Shown piece by piece: positions 25,365 through 33,952 of a stretch of DNA of 35,654 bases. The notes below the pieces were generated by a model that saw only the letters and a list, made by a program, of their open reading frames with translations, searched no databases and was not told the origin of the DNA. Each line of letters begins with the position of its first letter. The first letter of the stretch is position 1. The position numbers were made by a program, and so were the translations under genes. This DNA comes from Rhodanobacter sp. (GTDB taxonomy: Bacteria; Pseudomonadota; Gammaproteobacteria; Xanthomonadales; Rhodanobacteraceae): assembly GCA_022730295.1 (NCBI GenBank), contig DZCM01000011.1:1-35654 (forward strand), written 5' to 3'.

Positions 25365-25829
25365 ATGACCCCAAAAATCGGCAACAAGGTTCCCAAGTTG
25401 TCCGGCACGCTCCAATCCGGCGACACCGTGAAACTCGCCGACCTCGCCGGCGGCTGGCTGGTGCTCTACTTCTATCCCAAGGACAACACCTCCGGCTGCA
25501 CGCGCGAAGCCGGCGAATTTCGCGACCTGTACACGCAGTTCCGCCGCCGCGGCGCCGCGATCGTGGGCGTCTCGCGCGACAGCGCGCGCTCGCACCACGG
25601 CTTCAAGGAAAAACTGGGGTTACCCTTCCCGCTGATTGCCGATACCGACGAAGCTTGGTGCAAGGCCTTCGACGTGATCCGCATGAAGAAGCTTTACGGC
25701 CGTGAATACATGGGCGTCGATCGCAGCACGTTCCTGATCGATCCCGACGGCCGGCTGGCCCAGGAGTGGCGCGGCGTAAAGGTTCCGGGCCACGCGCAAG
25801 CCGTGCTCGACGCCCTCCCCGCGCCCTGA
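25365..25829 (+). CDS. bcp: Thiol peroxidase Bcp/PrxQ (peroxiredoxin)
   Basis: Peroxiredoxin of the Bcp/PrxQ group, 154 residues, reducing hydroperoxides with thioredoxin-like donors. The thioredoxin fold contains YFYPKDNTSGCTREAGEFRD, where the Cys is the peroxidatic residue. The resolving Cys found five residues later in E. coli Bcp is replaced by Gly, so this protein probably works as a 1-Cys enzyme or resolves with another partner. The later Arg/Trp-containing segment GVDRSTFLIDPDGRLAQEWR is conserved. It starts 17 bp after gcvR and is probably in the same operon. Confidence 0.94.
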   Translation: MTPKIGNKVPKLSGTLQSGDTVKLADLAGGWLVLYFYPKDNTSGCTREAGEFRDLYTQFRRRGAAIVGVSRDSARSHHGFKEKLGLPFPLIADTDEAWCKAFDVIRMKKLYGREYMGVDRSTFLIDPDGRLAQEWRGVKVPGHAQAVLDALPAP

Positions 25830-25865
25830 CGAGTACGTGTTGCAGACCTCTGGAACAAAAGCATC

Positions 25866-25938
25866 TGGACGTGGATTTACGCAAATGGACGCGGATTACA
25901 AGCCTTCTTCCGTGTTGACCCGCGTTGATCCGCGTCAA
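25866..25938. repeat. Degenerate inverted repeat between bcp and the phoH-like gene
   Basis: TGGACGCGGAT (25886-25896) and ATCCGCGTCAA (25928-25938) form arms with one mismatch; further degenerate copies of GGACGTGGATTT and GTTGACCCGCGTTGA lie around them. The pattern resembles short ACGCGGAT-type intergenic repeats seen in many proteobacteria. Confidence 0.4.
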
Positions 25939-25975
25939 AAACTTTTTTTCGATTTTCCCACGAGGCCCACGCCGC

Positions 25976-27361
25976 ATGACCAAGAAGGCCAAGCAACAGC
26001 GCACCTACGCGCTCGACACCAACGTCCTGCTGCACGATCCCACCGCCCTGTTCCGTTTCGAGGAACACGACGTTTTCATCCCGATGACAGTGCTGGAGGA
26101 ACTTGACGAAAAGAAACAGGGCGTGTCGGAAGTCGCCCGCAACGGGCGCCAGGCCAGCCGCTTCCTCAATGAACTGATCGAACGCAACAACAGCCACGGC
26201 ATCGCCGATGGCGTGCCCCTGACCCAACCCGAAGGCGTCAAGCTGAAGGGCGGCGCCAGCGGACGCCTGTATTTCCAGACCCGCACCGGCAACGGCCACG
26301 GCAAGGCCGACAACCAGATCATCGCGGCAGTGCTGCAACTGCGCGAACAACACGCCGATGCGCAGATCGTGCTGGTGTCGAAAGACATAAACCTGCGGAT
26401 CAAGGCCAAGATTTTCGGACTCGACGCCGAGGATTACGAAAACGACCGCGCGCTCGATGATTTCTCGCTGCTGTACACCGGCGCGACCGAGCTGCCCGCC
26501 GATTTCTGGGACCGGCATCCCGAAGTGCATTCCTGGTCCGAGCGCGGACAAACCTTCTACGAAGTGAAGCCGCGCAATGACGAAGCTTGGCAACCGAACC
26601 AATGCCTGTACCTGCCCGGCGAAAACAGCGTCGAGTTGCGCGTGCTTGAAACGTCGGGCGAGAAAGCCCGGCTGGCGCTGCTGCACGATTACACCGGCAA
26701 CGCGCACAGCGTGTGGGGCATCGCCGCGCGCAACCGCGAGCAGAATTTCGCGCTCAACATGCTGATGGATCCCGACATCGACTTTGTCACCCTGCTCGGC
26801 ACCGCCGGCACCGGCAAGACCCTGCTGGCGCTGGCCGCAGGGCTCGCGCAGGTGATGGACCAGCAGCGTTACCGCGAGATCATCATGACCCGCGCGACCG
26901 TGAGCGTCGGCGAGGACATCGGCTTCCTGCCCGGCACGGAAGAGGAAAAAATGACGCCGTGGATGGGCGCGCTCACCGACAACCTGGAAGTGCTGGCCAA
27001 TCCCGAGGACGGCGGCTCGTGGGGGCGGCAGGCCACCAACGATTTGCTGGCATCGCGGATCAAGATCCGCTCGCTGAACTTCATGCGCGGGCGCACCTTC
27101 CTGTCGCGCTACCTCATCATCGACGAAGCGCAAAACCTCACACCCAAGCAGATGAAGACCCTGGTCACCCGCGCCGGCCCCGGCACCAAGATCGTGTGCC
27201 TCGGCAACGTCGAGCAGATCGACACGCCGTATCTCACCGAGACGACCTCGGGCCTGACCTACGCCGTCGATCGCTTCCAGCACTGGCCGCATGCGGCGCA
27301 CATTACCCTGCGACGCGGTGAACGTTCGCGACTGGCGGATTTTGCTTCCGAGGCGCTTTAG
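25976..27361 (+). CDS. PIN-PhoH family RNase/ATPase (YlaK-like)
   Basis: A 461-residue fusion of an N-terminal PIN nuclease domain with a C-terminal PhoH-type ATPase. The PIN part has the acidic residues in TYALDTNVLLHDP near residue 12, LEELDEKKQG and VSKDINLRIKA. The ATPase part has Walker A LLGTAGTGKTLLALAAG near residue 280, Walker B LIIDEAQNLTPKQMKTL and sensor KIVCLGNVEQID. PIN-PhoH proteins (PhoH2 group) have been reported as RNA-unwinding ribonucleases; a role in RNA turnover is the family expectation. The start ATG at 25976 (MTKKAKQQ) is preferred to a TTG 17 codons upstream. No antitoxin-like small gene precedes it. Confidence 0.9.
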   Translation: MTKKAKQQRTYALDTNVLLHDPTALFRFEEHDVFIPMTVLEELDEKKQGVSEVARNGRQASRFLNELIERNNSHGIADGVPLTQPEGVKLKGGASGRLYFQTRTGNGHGKADNQIIAAVLQLREQHADAQIVLVSKDINLRIKAKIFGLDAEDYENDRALDDFSLLYTGATELPADFWDRHPEVHSWSERGQTFYEVKPRNDEAWQPNQCLYLPGENSVELRVLETSGEKARLALLHDYTGNAHSVWGIAARNREQNFALNMLMDPDIDFVTLLGTAGTGKTLLALAAGLAQVMDQQRYREIIMTRATVSVGEDIGFLPGTEEEKMTPWMGALTDNLEVLANPEDGGSWGRQATNDLLASRIKIRSLNFMRGRTFLSRYLIIDEAQNLTPKQMKTLVTRAGPGTKIVCLGNVEQIDTPYLTETTSGLTYAVDRFQHWPHAAHITLRRGERSRLADFASEAL

Positions 27362-27402
27362 AGCCAGGACTCGGAACTTGGAAAAAGCATAACAACTACC
27401 AT

Positions 27403-27509
27403 CGTCATTCCGGGGCCGCATCCGGATTCACCGGATGCGGAACCCGGAATCCATTTTGACTTTCCTGCCCTGCCCAGGAGAATGGATTCCGGCCTGCTCC
27501 GAAACGACG
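27403..27509. repeat. MITE-like inverted repeat element
   Basis: About 107 bp bounded by CGTCATTCCGG and CCGAAACGACG. Inner arms GGAATCCATT (27446-27455) and AATGGATTCC (27481-27490) are perfect. Within the left arm lies a perfect 10-bp hairpin CCGCATCCGG-ATTCA-CCGGATGCGG (27416-27440). The structure matches the widespread GTCATTCC...GGAATCCAT intergenic repeat type. It ends seven bases before the MBL-fold gene's ATG. Confidence 0.7.
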
Positions 27510-27516
27510 AGCGTTC

Positions 27517-28551
27517 ATGCCCCGCCTATCGCAACCCCGCGTGAGTGCTGATCACCTGGACCACACGAGGAACCATCCTCTGATTGGCGTCGATCACCGC
27601 CGCCGCGCGCTGCTGCAAGGCGCGGGCCTCGCACTCGCCGCGCTGGCGCTGGGTGCACCGCGTACACTGCGGGGCGCCATGCCAACTCCTGCTCCAGTGA
27701 ACCACGACAAGCGCTCGCGCCTGATCCTGCTGGGCACCGCCGGCGGTCCGACGCCCAAAGTCGACCGCTCGGCGCCCGCCAACGCCATCATCATCGGCGA
27801 TGCGATCTACGTGATCGACTGCGGTGATGGCGTGGCGCGACAGATGGTGAAAGCCGGCCTCGACCTTGGCCATATCCGCGACGTTTTCATCACCCACCAG
27901 CATTCCGACCACAACGCCGACTACGGCAACCTGTTGCTGCTGGCCTGGGCCACGGACCTGCACACCAGGGTGAACACCTGGGGCCCGCCGCCACTGAAGC
28001 GGATGACCGAACTGTTTCTTGAACTGAATGAGTACGACATCCACATCCGCGAAACCGACGAAGGCCGCCCGCCACTGGCGCCGCTGATCGTGCCGCACGA
28101 GATCACGCGCGCCGGTCTGGTGATGCGCGATGACAACGTCAAGGTCACCGCAGCGTTGGTGCAACACCCGCCGGTGACGCCGGCGTTCGCGTATCGCTTC
28201 GACTGCCCGGACCGTTCGATCGTGTTTTCCGGTGATACCCGCCCGAGCGACAACCTGGTCGAGCTTGCACACGGCGCCGACATCCTGGTGCACGAGGTGA
28301 TCGATCTGAAGGCCATCGACGCAGTCGTGAAGGACGAAGCCATGGCCACCCGCCTGCGAGCACACCTTGAAGCAGCGCATACGCCCATGTCCGAAGTTGG
28401 GAAAATCGCCGCGCGCGCGGGCGTCAAGACGCTGGTGCTCAATCACTTCGTCCCCGGCACCGCACACATTCCGGATGCGGTCTGGTACGACGCGGTCAAA
28501 GCGCACTTCAAGGGCCGCGTGATCGTCGGCCACGACCTGATGGAACTCTGA
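27517..28551 (+). CDS. Exported MBL-fold metallohydrolase
   Basis: Metallo-beta-lactamase-fold hydrolase of up to 344 residues. The metal motif [10 protein letters not shown] near residues 128-137 (HxHxDH), a central Asp in FSGDTRPSD, and a C-terminal His in LVLNHFVPG match the tRNase Z/arylsulfatase-like subgroup. The N-terminal [20 protein letters not shown] is a Tat-like or Sec signal, pointing to the periplasm and arguing against tRNase Z. The ATG at 27517 lies immediately after a MITE-like repeat and has no Shine-Dalgarno; GTG at 27541 is an alternative start, shortening the long n-region. The substrate is unknown. The thiD GTG follows three bases after its stop. Confidence 0.82.
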   Translation: MPRLSQPRVSADHLDHTRNHPLIGVDHRRRALLQGAGLALAALALGAPRTLRGAMPTPAPVNHDKRSRLILLGTAGGPTPKVDRSAPANAIIIGDAIYVIDCGDGVARQMVKAGLDLGHIRDVFITHQHSDHNADYGNLLLLAWATDLHTRVNTWGPPPLKRMTELFLELNEYDIHIRETDEGRPPLAPLIVPHEITRAGLVMRDDNVKVTAALVQHPPVTPAFAYRFDCPDRSIVFSGDTRPSDNLVELAHGADILVHEVIDLKAIDAVVKDEAMATRLRAHLEAAHTPMSEVGKIAARAGVKTLVLNHFVPGTAHIPDAVWYDAVKAHFKGRVIVGHDLMEL

Positions 28552-28554
28552 AGC

Positions 28555-29349
28555 GTGGCAGCGACGCGCGCATGTTGCCTCACCATCGCCGGCTCGGATT
28601 CCGGCGGCGGCGCCGGCGTCCAGGCTGATCTCAAGACGTTTGCGGCACTTGGGGTGCACGGCACCAGCGCGATCACGGCACTGACCGCGCAGAACACCCG
28701 CGCTGTCACCGCTGTGCATCCGGTACCCGTGCGCCAGCTGCGCGCGGAACTCGATGCCGTGTTCGACGACTTCACGATCAGCGCGGTGAAGACCGGCATG
28801 CTTGGCGCTGCGAAGACCGTGCGCTGCGTTGCGCGGGAAATCACCCGCCGCCAGCCACGCTGGCTGGTCGTCGATCCGGTGATGATCGCAACCTCCGGCG
28901 CGCACCTTCTGGAACCCGACGCGGTGCGCGTGCTGATCGACCAGTTGCTCCCGCTCACCGACGTGCTGACTCCCAACCTTCCGGAAGCCGAAGCCCTGCT
29001 CGACATGCGGATCGGGAATGCCCGCAGCGCCGAACGCGCCGGCGAGGCGTTACTCGCAATGGGCGCCAAAGCCGTGTTGTTGAAAGGTGGACACGGCCGC
29101 GCACGCGAAGTGGTCGACCGCTGGTTCGACGCCCGCGGGACCTTGGAACTGCGGCATCCGCGCCTGCCGGGTCAATACCACGGCACCGGCTGCACGCTGT
29201 CTGCAGCCCTGGCGGCAGAGCTGGCGAAGGGCGCGCCGCCGCGTACCGCCGCGCGCCGTGCCATCGGCTTCGTGCAACGCGCCATGCGTGAAGGCTTCCG
29301 CACGCGCCCCGGCGGACTGGTCGTCCTGCGGGTGGGGCCGACACGCTAA
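28555..29349 (+). CDS. thiD: HMP / HMP-phosphate kinase
   Basis: Phosphorylates hydroxymethylpyrimidine and its phosphate in thiamine synthesis and salvage; 264 residues. The GTG at 28555 ([19 protein letters not shown]) gives the canonical N-terminus. Other landmarks are GADLKTF-like [32 protein letters not shown] and the anion-hole end [18 protein letters not shown]. It starts three bases after the MBL-fold gene, implying cotranscription. No thi-box (TPP riboswitch) or other thiamine gene is seen nearby, so it may be under different control here. Confidence 0.95.
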   Translation: MAATRACCLTIAGSDSGGGAGVQADLKTFAALGVHGTSAITALTAQNTRAVTAVHPVPVRQLRAELDAVFDDFTISAVKTGMLGAAKTVRCVAREITRRQPRWLVVDPVMIATSGAHLLEPDAVRVLIDQLLPLTDVLTPNLPEAEALLDMRIGNARSAERAGEALLAMGAKAVLLKGGHGRAREVVDRWFDARGTLELRHPRLPGQYHGTGCTLSAALAAELAKGAPPRTAARRAIGFVQRAMREGFRTRPGGLVVLRVGPTR

Positions 29350-29379
29350 CATCAGCCCGTCGCGCCAGACTCTTTCACC

Positions 29380-30315
29380 ATGCTGCTCACAATCCGCCTC
29401 GCGGTCCTCGCCATCATCCTGTTGTTCCTGCTGTGCGCGTTGATCGTGCACCTGCGTTCGCACGTGCGTTTGAAACTCAGCCGGCAACTTGCCGGCCACG
29501 CCACGGTGTTCGCGCCGTACAACTTGATGATGTACGCGTTTTCCGCGGTGCCGGCCGTCGCCTTCCCTGATCGCAAGCGCTTTACTGATGTCGACGTCTT
29601 GCGCGACAACTGGGAAACGATCCGCGACGAGGCCGCGGGCCTTTCCGACCAGGGTCACATTCGGGACGCACTGAAGGACACCGATGCCAGCTTCTCATCC
29701 TTCATCAAGGCTGGCTGGAAGCGGTTTTACGTGAAGTGGTACGGCGATCCGCTGCCCTCGGCGCAGGCGTTGTGCCCCAAGACCGTGGAGCTGGTGAATC
29801 GCATCCCGCGAGTGAAGGCGGCGATGTTCGCGCTGCTGCCGCCGGGCGTCACCTTGAACCTGCATCGCGATCCGTTCGCGGGTTCGCTGCGCTACCACCT
29901 GGGCCTGATGACACCCAACTCGCGCGACTGCCACATCTTTGTCGACGGCCAGGAATATTTTTGGCGTGACGGCGAGGATGTGATATTCGACGAAACCTGC
30001 GCGCACTGGGTCGAGAACAAGACCGACCAGACCCGGGTCATCCTGCTGTGCGACCTTGAGCGGCCGTTGCGTTCACGCCTGGTCGCGTGGATCAACCACC
30101 ACGTCAGCAACTTCATGGGCGCGATCACCGCCTCGCCCAATCAGGCATCGGAGCCAACCGGCGCGATCAACCGCCTGTTCTCCGCCATGCGCCAGCGCCG
30201 CGAGAAGAGCCGCAGCTTCAAACGGCGTCACCACAAGCTGTTCAAGACCATGAAAGTTGCGGGCAGCGTGGTGCTGCTGTGGGTATTGCTGCTGGCGCCC
30301 TGGCCCATTTTGTAG
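29380..30315 (+). CDS. LpxO-like Fe(II)/2-oxoglutarate dioxygenase
   Basis: Aspartyl/asparaginyl beta-hydroxylase family protein, 311 residues, with one transmembrane segment at the N-terminus (residues 3-24) and another at the C-terminus (about 290-308). Alignment by eye with AspH places the iron ligands at His162 (NLHRDPF) and His209 (CAHWVENK) and the 2-oxoglutarate Arg at 219 (DQTRVIL), the AspH spacing of 46-47 and 10 residues. Membrane-bound members include LpxO, which 2-hydroxylates lipid A acyl chains at the inner membrane; that role is likely but not certain. The stop TAG (30313-30315) is part of a REP-like repeat. Confidence 0.88.
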   Translation: MLLTIRLAVLAIILLFLLCALIVHLRSHVRLKLSRQLAGHATVFAPYNLMMYAFSAVPAVAFPDRKRFTDVDVLRDNWETIRDEAAGLSDQGHIRDALKDTDASFSSFIKAGWKRFYVKWYGDPLPSAQALCPKTVELVNRIPRVKAAMFALLPPGVTLNLHRDPFAGSLRYHLGLMTPNSRDCHIFVDGQEYFWRDGEDVIFDETCAHWVENKTDQTRVILLCDLERPLRSRLVAWINHHVSNFMGAITASPNQASEPTGAINRLFSAMRQRREKSRSFKRRHHKLFKTMKVAGSVVLLWVLLLAPWPIL

Positions 30316-30376
30316 GAACGGCGGAAGCCGCGACCGTTCCCGTTCAAGGCCAGCGGTCGCGGCTTCCGTCGCGCCT
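30311..30376. repeat. Inverted REP-like pair; supplies a stop codon
   Basis: A plus-oriented unit at 30311-30335 (TGTAGGAACGGCGGAAGCCG then CGACC) and a minus-oriented unit at 30355-30376 form an inverted pair. The TAG inside the first unit is the stop codon of the LpxO-like gene. The pair would fold into a long hairpin between that gene and the convergent isocitrate dehydrogenase gene and may act as a bidirectional transcript end. Confidence 0.7.
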
Positions 30377-30440
30377 TCAATTCCCCGCCAGGATCTGCCG
30401 GGTCAGCGGCAAGCACCCACGCACATGCGCCCGCCAAACG

Positions 30441-31451
30441 TTAGCCGTGCAGGCGCTCCACCAACGCCTCGGCGAACGTCTCCGTGGTGCCCGCGCCGCC
30501 CAAATCCGGCGTGACGCGATCGTGGGCCGCCAGCGTCTCGCGGATCGCATTGCGGATGCGCGTGCCCTTGTCCACCATGCCGAGGTGATCGAGCATCTGG
30601 GCCGCGGCCAGCAGCAGCGCGCAGGGGTCGGCAATGTGTTTGCCGGCGATGTCGGGCGCCGAGCCATGCACGGCTTCGAAAATCGCCGCATTCGTGCCAA
30701 TGTTGGCGCCGGGCGCGAGGCCGAGGCCACCCACCAGTCCGGCGCACAGGTCGGAAATGATGTCGCCGAACAGGTTGGTGGTGACGATCACGTCGAACTG
30801 CCACGGATTCATCACCAGCTGCATGCAGGTGTTGTCGACGATCATCTCGTTGCAGGTGATCTGCGGATAGTCCTTCGCGATCTCGCGCGCGACATCGAGG
30901 AACAGGCCCGACGCAGTCTTGATGATGTTGGCTTTGTGCACCACCGTGATTTTCTTGCGGCCCCTGGCCACCGCCAGCTCGAAGGCGTAACGCACGATCC
31001 TTGACGCGCCATGGCGGGTGTTGCGCACCAGCGATTGCGCGACCTCGCCATCGGCCGACAGCGTCTGGCCTTCCTGCAGGTATGCGCCCTCGGTGTTCTC
31101 GCGCACCGTGATGATGTCGATGTTCTCGAAATGCGCCTTGGTCCCGGGGAAGCTCAAGGCCGGGCGCACGTTGGCGTACAGGTCGAAATGCCGGCGCAGC
31201 GCCACGTTCAGCGACGAGAAGCCCTTGCCGATCGGCGTGGTCAGCGGCCCCTTCAGGGCGATGCCGTGCTTCGCGATGGTATCCAGGGTCGCCTGCGGCA
31301 GCAGCTCGCCGTGTTTTTCCAGCGCCACCATGCCGGCTTCGACAAATTCATAATCGAGTCCGCAATCGAGCGCATCCAGCACCTTCAGGGTGGCATCCAT
31401 GATTTCCGGGCCAATGCCGTCGCCACGGATTACCGCAATCGTCTTGCTCAC
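30441..31451 (-). CDS. icd: NAD-dependent isocitrate dehydrogenase
   Basis: Decarboxylating dehydrogenase of 336 residues. The short length, SSLNVALRRHFDLYANVRP substrate loop, IDIITVRENTEG, and the coenzyme region HGSAPDIAGKHIADP match the NAD-using isocitrate dehydrogenases found in Xanthomonadales rather than the NADP E. coli type. The start is GTG at 31451 (VSKTIAVIRGDGIGPEI), supported by AAGGAG six bases upstream; the longer open frame to 31550 is not needed. 3-Isopropylmalate or homoisocitrate dehydrogenase are the alternatives; the LRRHFDLYANVRP sequence favours isocitrate. It stands alone, after glutaredoxin on the same strand. Confidence 0.9.
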   Translation of the reverse strand: MSKTIAVIRGDGIGPEIMDATLKVLDALDCGLDYEFVEAGMVALEKHGELLPQATLDTIAKHGIALKGPLTTPIGKGFSSLNVALRRHFDLYANVRPALSFPGTKAHFENIDIITVRENTEGAYLQEGQTLSADGEVAQSLVRNTRHGASRIVRYAFELAVARGRKKITVVHKANIIKTASGLFLDVAREIAKDYPQITCNEMIVDNTCMQLVMNPWQFDVIVTTNLFGDIISDLCAGLVGGLGLAPGANIGTNAAIFEAVHGSAPDIAGKHIADPCALLLAAAQMLDHLGMVDKGTRIRNAIRETLAAHDRVTPDLGGAGTTETFAEALVERLHG

Positions 31452-31457
31452 ACGCAA

Positions 31458-31463
31458 CTCCTT
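31458..31463 (-). promoter_or_regulatory. Ribosome binding site of the NAD-IDH gene
   Basis: AAGGAG on the minus strand, six bases before GTG 31451-31449. It is the clearest Shine-Dalgarno in the window and fixes the non-ATG start. Confidence 0.8.
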
Positions 31464-31665
31464 TATCTTGCGGGCATCCCTGATCGCCGCGTCCTGGGAC
31501 TCTTCAGGCAAGTGCCCACGACACGGGCCGTGGTAGTCCAGAACGGCCATCCGTGGCCTGACTTTTCACAACAGCCGCTCCGCCAGGCGCGGCTGGCTCG
31601 ACAGCGCGGACAAACAAAAGCGCAATTATGGTGGAGTCGTGCCAGAGGGAAAAGCCGCGAACAGA

Positions 31666-31926
31666 CTACGGCGGCGCCAGAAGCTCAGCGAGCTTGCCGC
31701 TGCGCTCGGCCGCCGCCAGCTGGTCAAAGCCGCCCACGTAGTGGCCGTTGATGAAGATCTGCGGCACCGTGCGCGCGCCGCCGGTGCGAGTCGCCATCGC
31801 CGCCCGCGCTTGCATGTCCTGATCAACGCGAAATTCGCGCCATTCGAGGCCCTTGGCCTTGAGCAGACTCTTGGCGGCGGTGCAGTAGCCGCAAAACGCG
31901 CTGGAATAAATTTCGATGTCAGCCAT
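31666..31926 (-). CDS. grxC: Glutaredoxin
   Basis: Small cytosolic thiol-disulfide oxidoreductase of 86 residues, glutaredoxin 3-like. The active site is Cys12-Gly-Tyr-Cys15 (AFCGYCTAAK), CGYC in place of the common CPYC. The glutathione-binding segments TVPQIFINGHYVGGFDQL are conserved, including the cis-proline. The start ATG at 31926 (MADIEIYSSAF) is standard; an upstream extension to 31998 has no homology. The 214-bp gap before the NAD-IDH gene holds a short hairpin (GGCCA-TCCG-TGGCC, 31545-31558) and little else recognisable. The gene name is by family resemblance. Confidence 0.92.
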   Translation of the reverse strand: MADIEIYSSAFCGYCTAAKSLLKAKGLEWREFRVDQDMQARAAMATRTGGARTVPQIFINGHYVGGFDQLAAAERSGKLAELLAPP

Positions 31927-32130
31927 GGGTGGATCAACCTCGATCAGCATGGCCGATTTTACCGCGGCTGAACACCCGCGCGCCGAAAATGGCAGCACGC
32001 TCCGATTGGGCCTATCTTTGACGGGTGGCGGAACCGCGTCGGCGAACGCGGGTCAGAACCTTGCCATCACCAGTCATCCAGCCACGGTCCCTGTGGCCGA
32101 GGCGCCTGCATCGTTCCAGAATCCAAACTC

Positions 32131-33879
32131 ATGCCGATCACCTCGCGTATCCGTTTCCTGCCGGCCTTCGCCGCGACGCTGCTGCTGGCCCTGCCGGCAG
32201 CGGCCCAGCAGGCGGACGTGAAACTGCCCAACCTCGGCAGCGCCGCCGACACCGTGATGACCCCGCAGCAGGCCTCCGATTACGGTGCCGAGTTCCTGCA
32301 CGAATTGCGCGGCGCGCATCTGGTTCTGGACGACCCGCAGGTCGACCAATACCTGCACGCCCTGGGCTATCGCCTCGCGTCATCCAGCGCCGACCCCACC
32401 CAGCACTACACGTTCACCCTGCTCAATATCCCGGAGATCAACTCGTTCGCCACCTTCGGCGGTTATATCTTCATTTTCTCGGGCATGTTCACCGTCACCC
32501 AGAAACAGGACGAACTGGCCGCGGTCATGGCGCACGAACTGGCGCACATCAGCCAGCACCACCTGCAACGCGCGATGGAGGACCAGAAGAAATCCACCCC
32601 GCTGTATGTGCTCGGCGCGTTCGCTGCGGCGTTCGCCGCGGCCAAGGTCGATTCCGGAACAGGCAGCAATCAGCGGCCCTATTACGGCAATGGCTACGGC
32701 TACGACAGTTACAGCGCGGGCGGCGATGCCGCCATGGGCGCGTTCACTGCCGTGATGGCGCTGATGCAGCAACACCAGATCGAGTTCACCCGCAAGGATG
32801 AGGAAGAAGCCGACCACGTCGGCATCAATACGCTGGCCAAGGCGGGCTTCAATCCCGAGGCCATGGCCGATGTGTTTGCCCGCATGCAGAGCCTGATGCG
32901 GCCCGGCGGCGATGGCGGCATGGCGGCGGGCAACCTGCCGGGATTCCTGCAGGATCATCCGGTCACCAGCGTGCGCATCGCCGACGCGCGCGCGCGGGCC
33001 CGCGTGCTGAACAAACAAGCGGCGGCATTCCGATCCAGCGCCGCCACGCCGCTACCCGGCACGCTGTTGCCGTTGCCATTCGGCGCGGCCAGCGCCAAAG
33101 TGCTGGCCGCGTCGCACTCCAGTCCGAGTGAATTGCAATACGAACTGATGCGCGAACGCGTGCGTGTGCTGACCTCCAGCAATCCGCGCGCGACGCTCGA
33201 GTTCTACACCCGCAACATGGCCGCCAGCCGCAGTTTCGCCGCCGCGACATCCAATCGCTACGGCTACGCGTTGGCGCTGGTGCAGTTGGGCCAGGCCGCC
33301 AAGGCCCTGCCCGTGATGACCGAACTGGCAGACGCCGACCCCGGCAACCTGACACTTTCCCTCGGTCTCGCCGACGCCGAACGCCATGCGGGCCAGCGTG
33401 AGCAGGCCTTGCGCCGCTACGCGCGGCTGAATGACCATTGGCCCGGCGACCCCGCGATCGTGCTCGACTACAGCCGCGCCCTGCTGGACGACGGCAGCAA
33501 GACCAGCGCCAAAACAGCGCAAGGTTTGCTGAAGCCCTTGCTCAACGACGATTCCGAGCCGTCGCTGTACGAAGCCTACGGCCACGCCTGCCACGTCGCC
33601 GGCGACGAGGTGAATGCGGGCATCGCCTACGCCGACGCCACGTACCTCAACGGCAACGCAGTGGCGGCGCTGGACCAATTGAACCGCTTGCTGAAGCGCA
33701 CCGACCTCGACTACTACACGCGTGCCGAGATCAACGCCCGCATCGCCCAGATCACGCCGATCGTGCTGGAAATCCGCCGCCGTCATCTCGATCGTGACGA
33801 CGACGGCAACTCCCTGATGGGCACGCAAGCGCAATCCGGCTTCAACGTCTGCGCCGGCGCGGCCTGCACGCGTCCATGA
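32131..33879 (+). CDS. bepA: Periplasmic M48 metalloprotease with TPR domain (BepA/YfgC)
   Basis: Protease/chaperone of 582 residues that assists outer-membrane protein and LptD maturation and degrades stalled substrates. A cleavable signal (MPITSRIRFLPAFAATLLLALPAAAQQ) leads to the M48 catalytic domain with His135-Glu136-x-x-His139 (MAHELAHISQHH), a third ligand Glu in KDEEEADHVG (around 224-226) and the regulatory His276 in DHPVTSVRIADAR. The C-terminal half (about 330-560) consists of TPR-like repeats. The loop after the active-site helix contains a Gly/Tyr-rich insertion (YYGNGYGYDSYSAGG). It is about 100 residues longer than E. coli BepA. The downstream cyclophilin gene lies about 73 bp away on the same strand. 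Confidence 0.92.
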   Translation: MPITSRIRFLPAFAATLLLALPAAAQQADVKLPNLGSAADTVMTPQQASDYGAEFLHELRGAHLVLDDPQVDQYLHALGYRLASSSADPTQHYTFTLLNIPEINSFATFGGYIFIFSGMFTVTQKQDELAAVMAHELAHISQHHLQRAMEDQKKSTPLYVLGAFAAAFAAAKVDSGTGSNQRPYYGNGYGYDSYSAGGDAAMGAFTAVMALMQQHQIEFTRKDEEEADHVGINTLAKAGFNPEAMADVFARMQSLMRPGGDGGMAAGNLPGFLQDHPVTSVRIADARARARVLNKQAAAFRSSAATPLPGTLLPLPFGAASAKVLAASHSSPSELQYELMRERVRVLTSSNPRATLEFYTRNMAASRSFAAATSNRYGYALALVQLGQAAKALPVMTELADADPGNLTLSLGLADAERHAGQREQALRRYARLNDHWPGDPAIVLDYSRALLDDGSKTSAKTAQGLLKPLLNDDSEPSLYEAYGHACHVAGDEVNAGIAYADATYLNGNAVAALDQLNRLLKRTDLDYYTRAEINARIAQITPIVLEIRRRHLDRDDDGNSLMGTQAQSGFNVCAGAACTRP

Positions 33880-33952
33880 CCGCCCTGGCTTGCTGTGCAC
33901 TGCCGAGGCGCCGCGTATCATGGGCGCGGCCATGACCTTCCAGACACCGACA

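Noticed and set aside
25976-27361. PIN-PhoH gene as the toxin of a toxin-antitoxin pair
   Set aside because: No small antitoxin gene precedes it; the upstream gap holds only degenerate repeats, and this family is widespread as a stand-alone housekeeping gene.
25877-27421. 514-residue minus-strand frame opposite the PIN-PhoH gene
   Set aside because: The plus strand encodes intact Walker motifs and a PIN domain; the antisense frame is a codon-bias shadow.
28490-28560. TPP riboswitch before thiD
   Set aside because: thiD starts three bases after the upstream gene's stop and no thi-box sequence is present in or before it.
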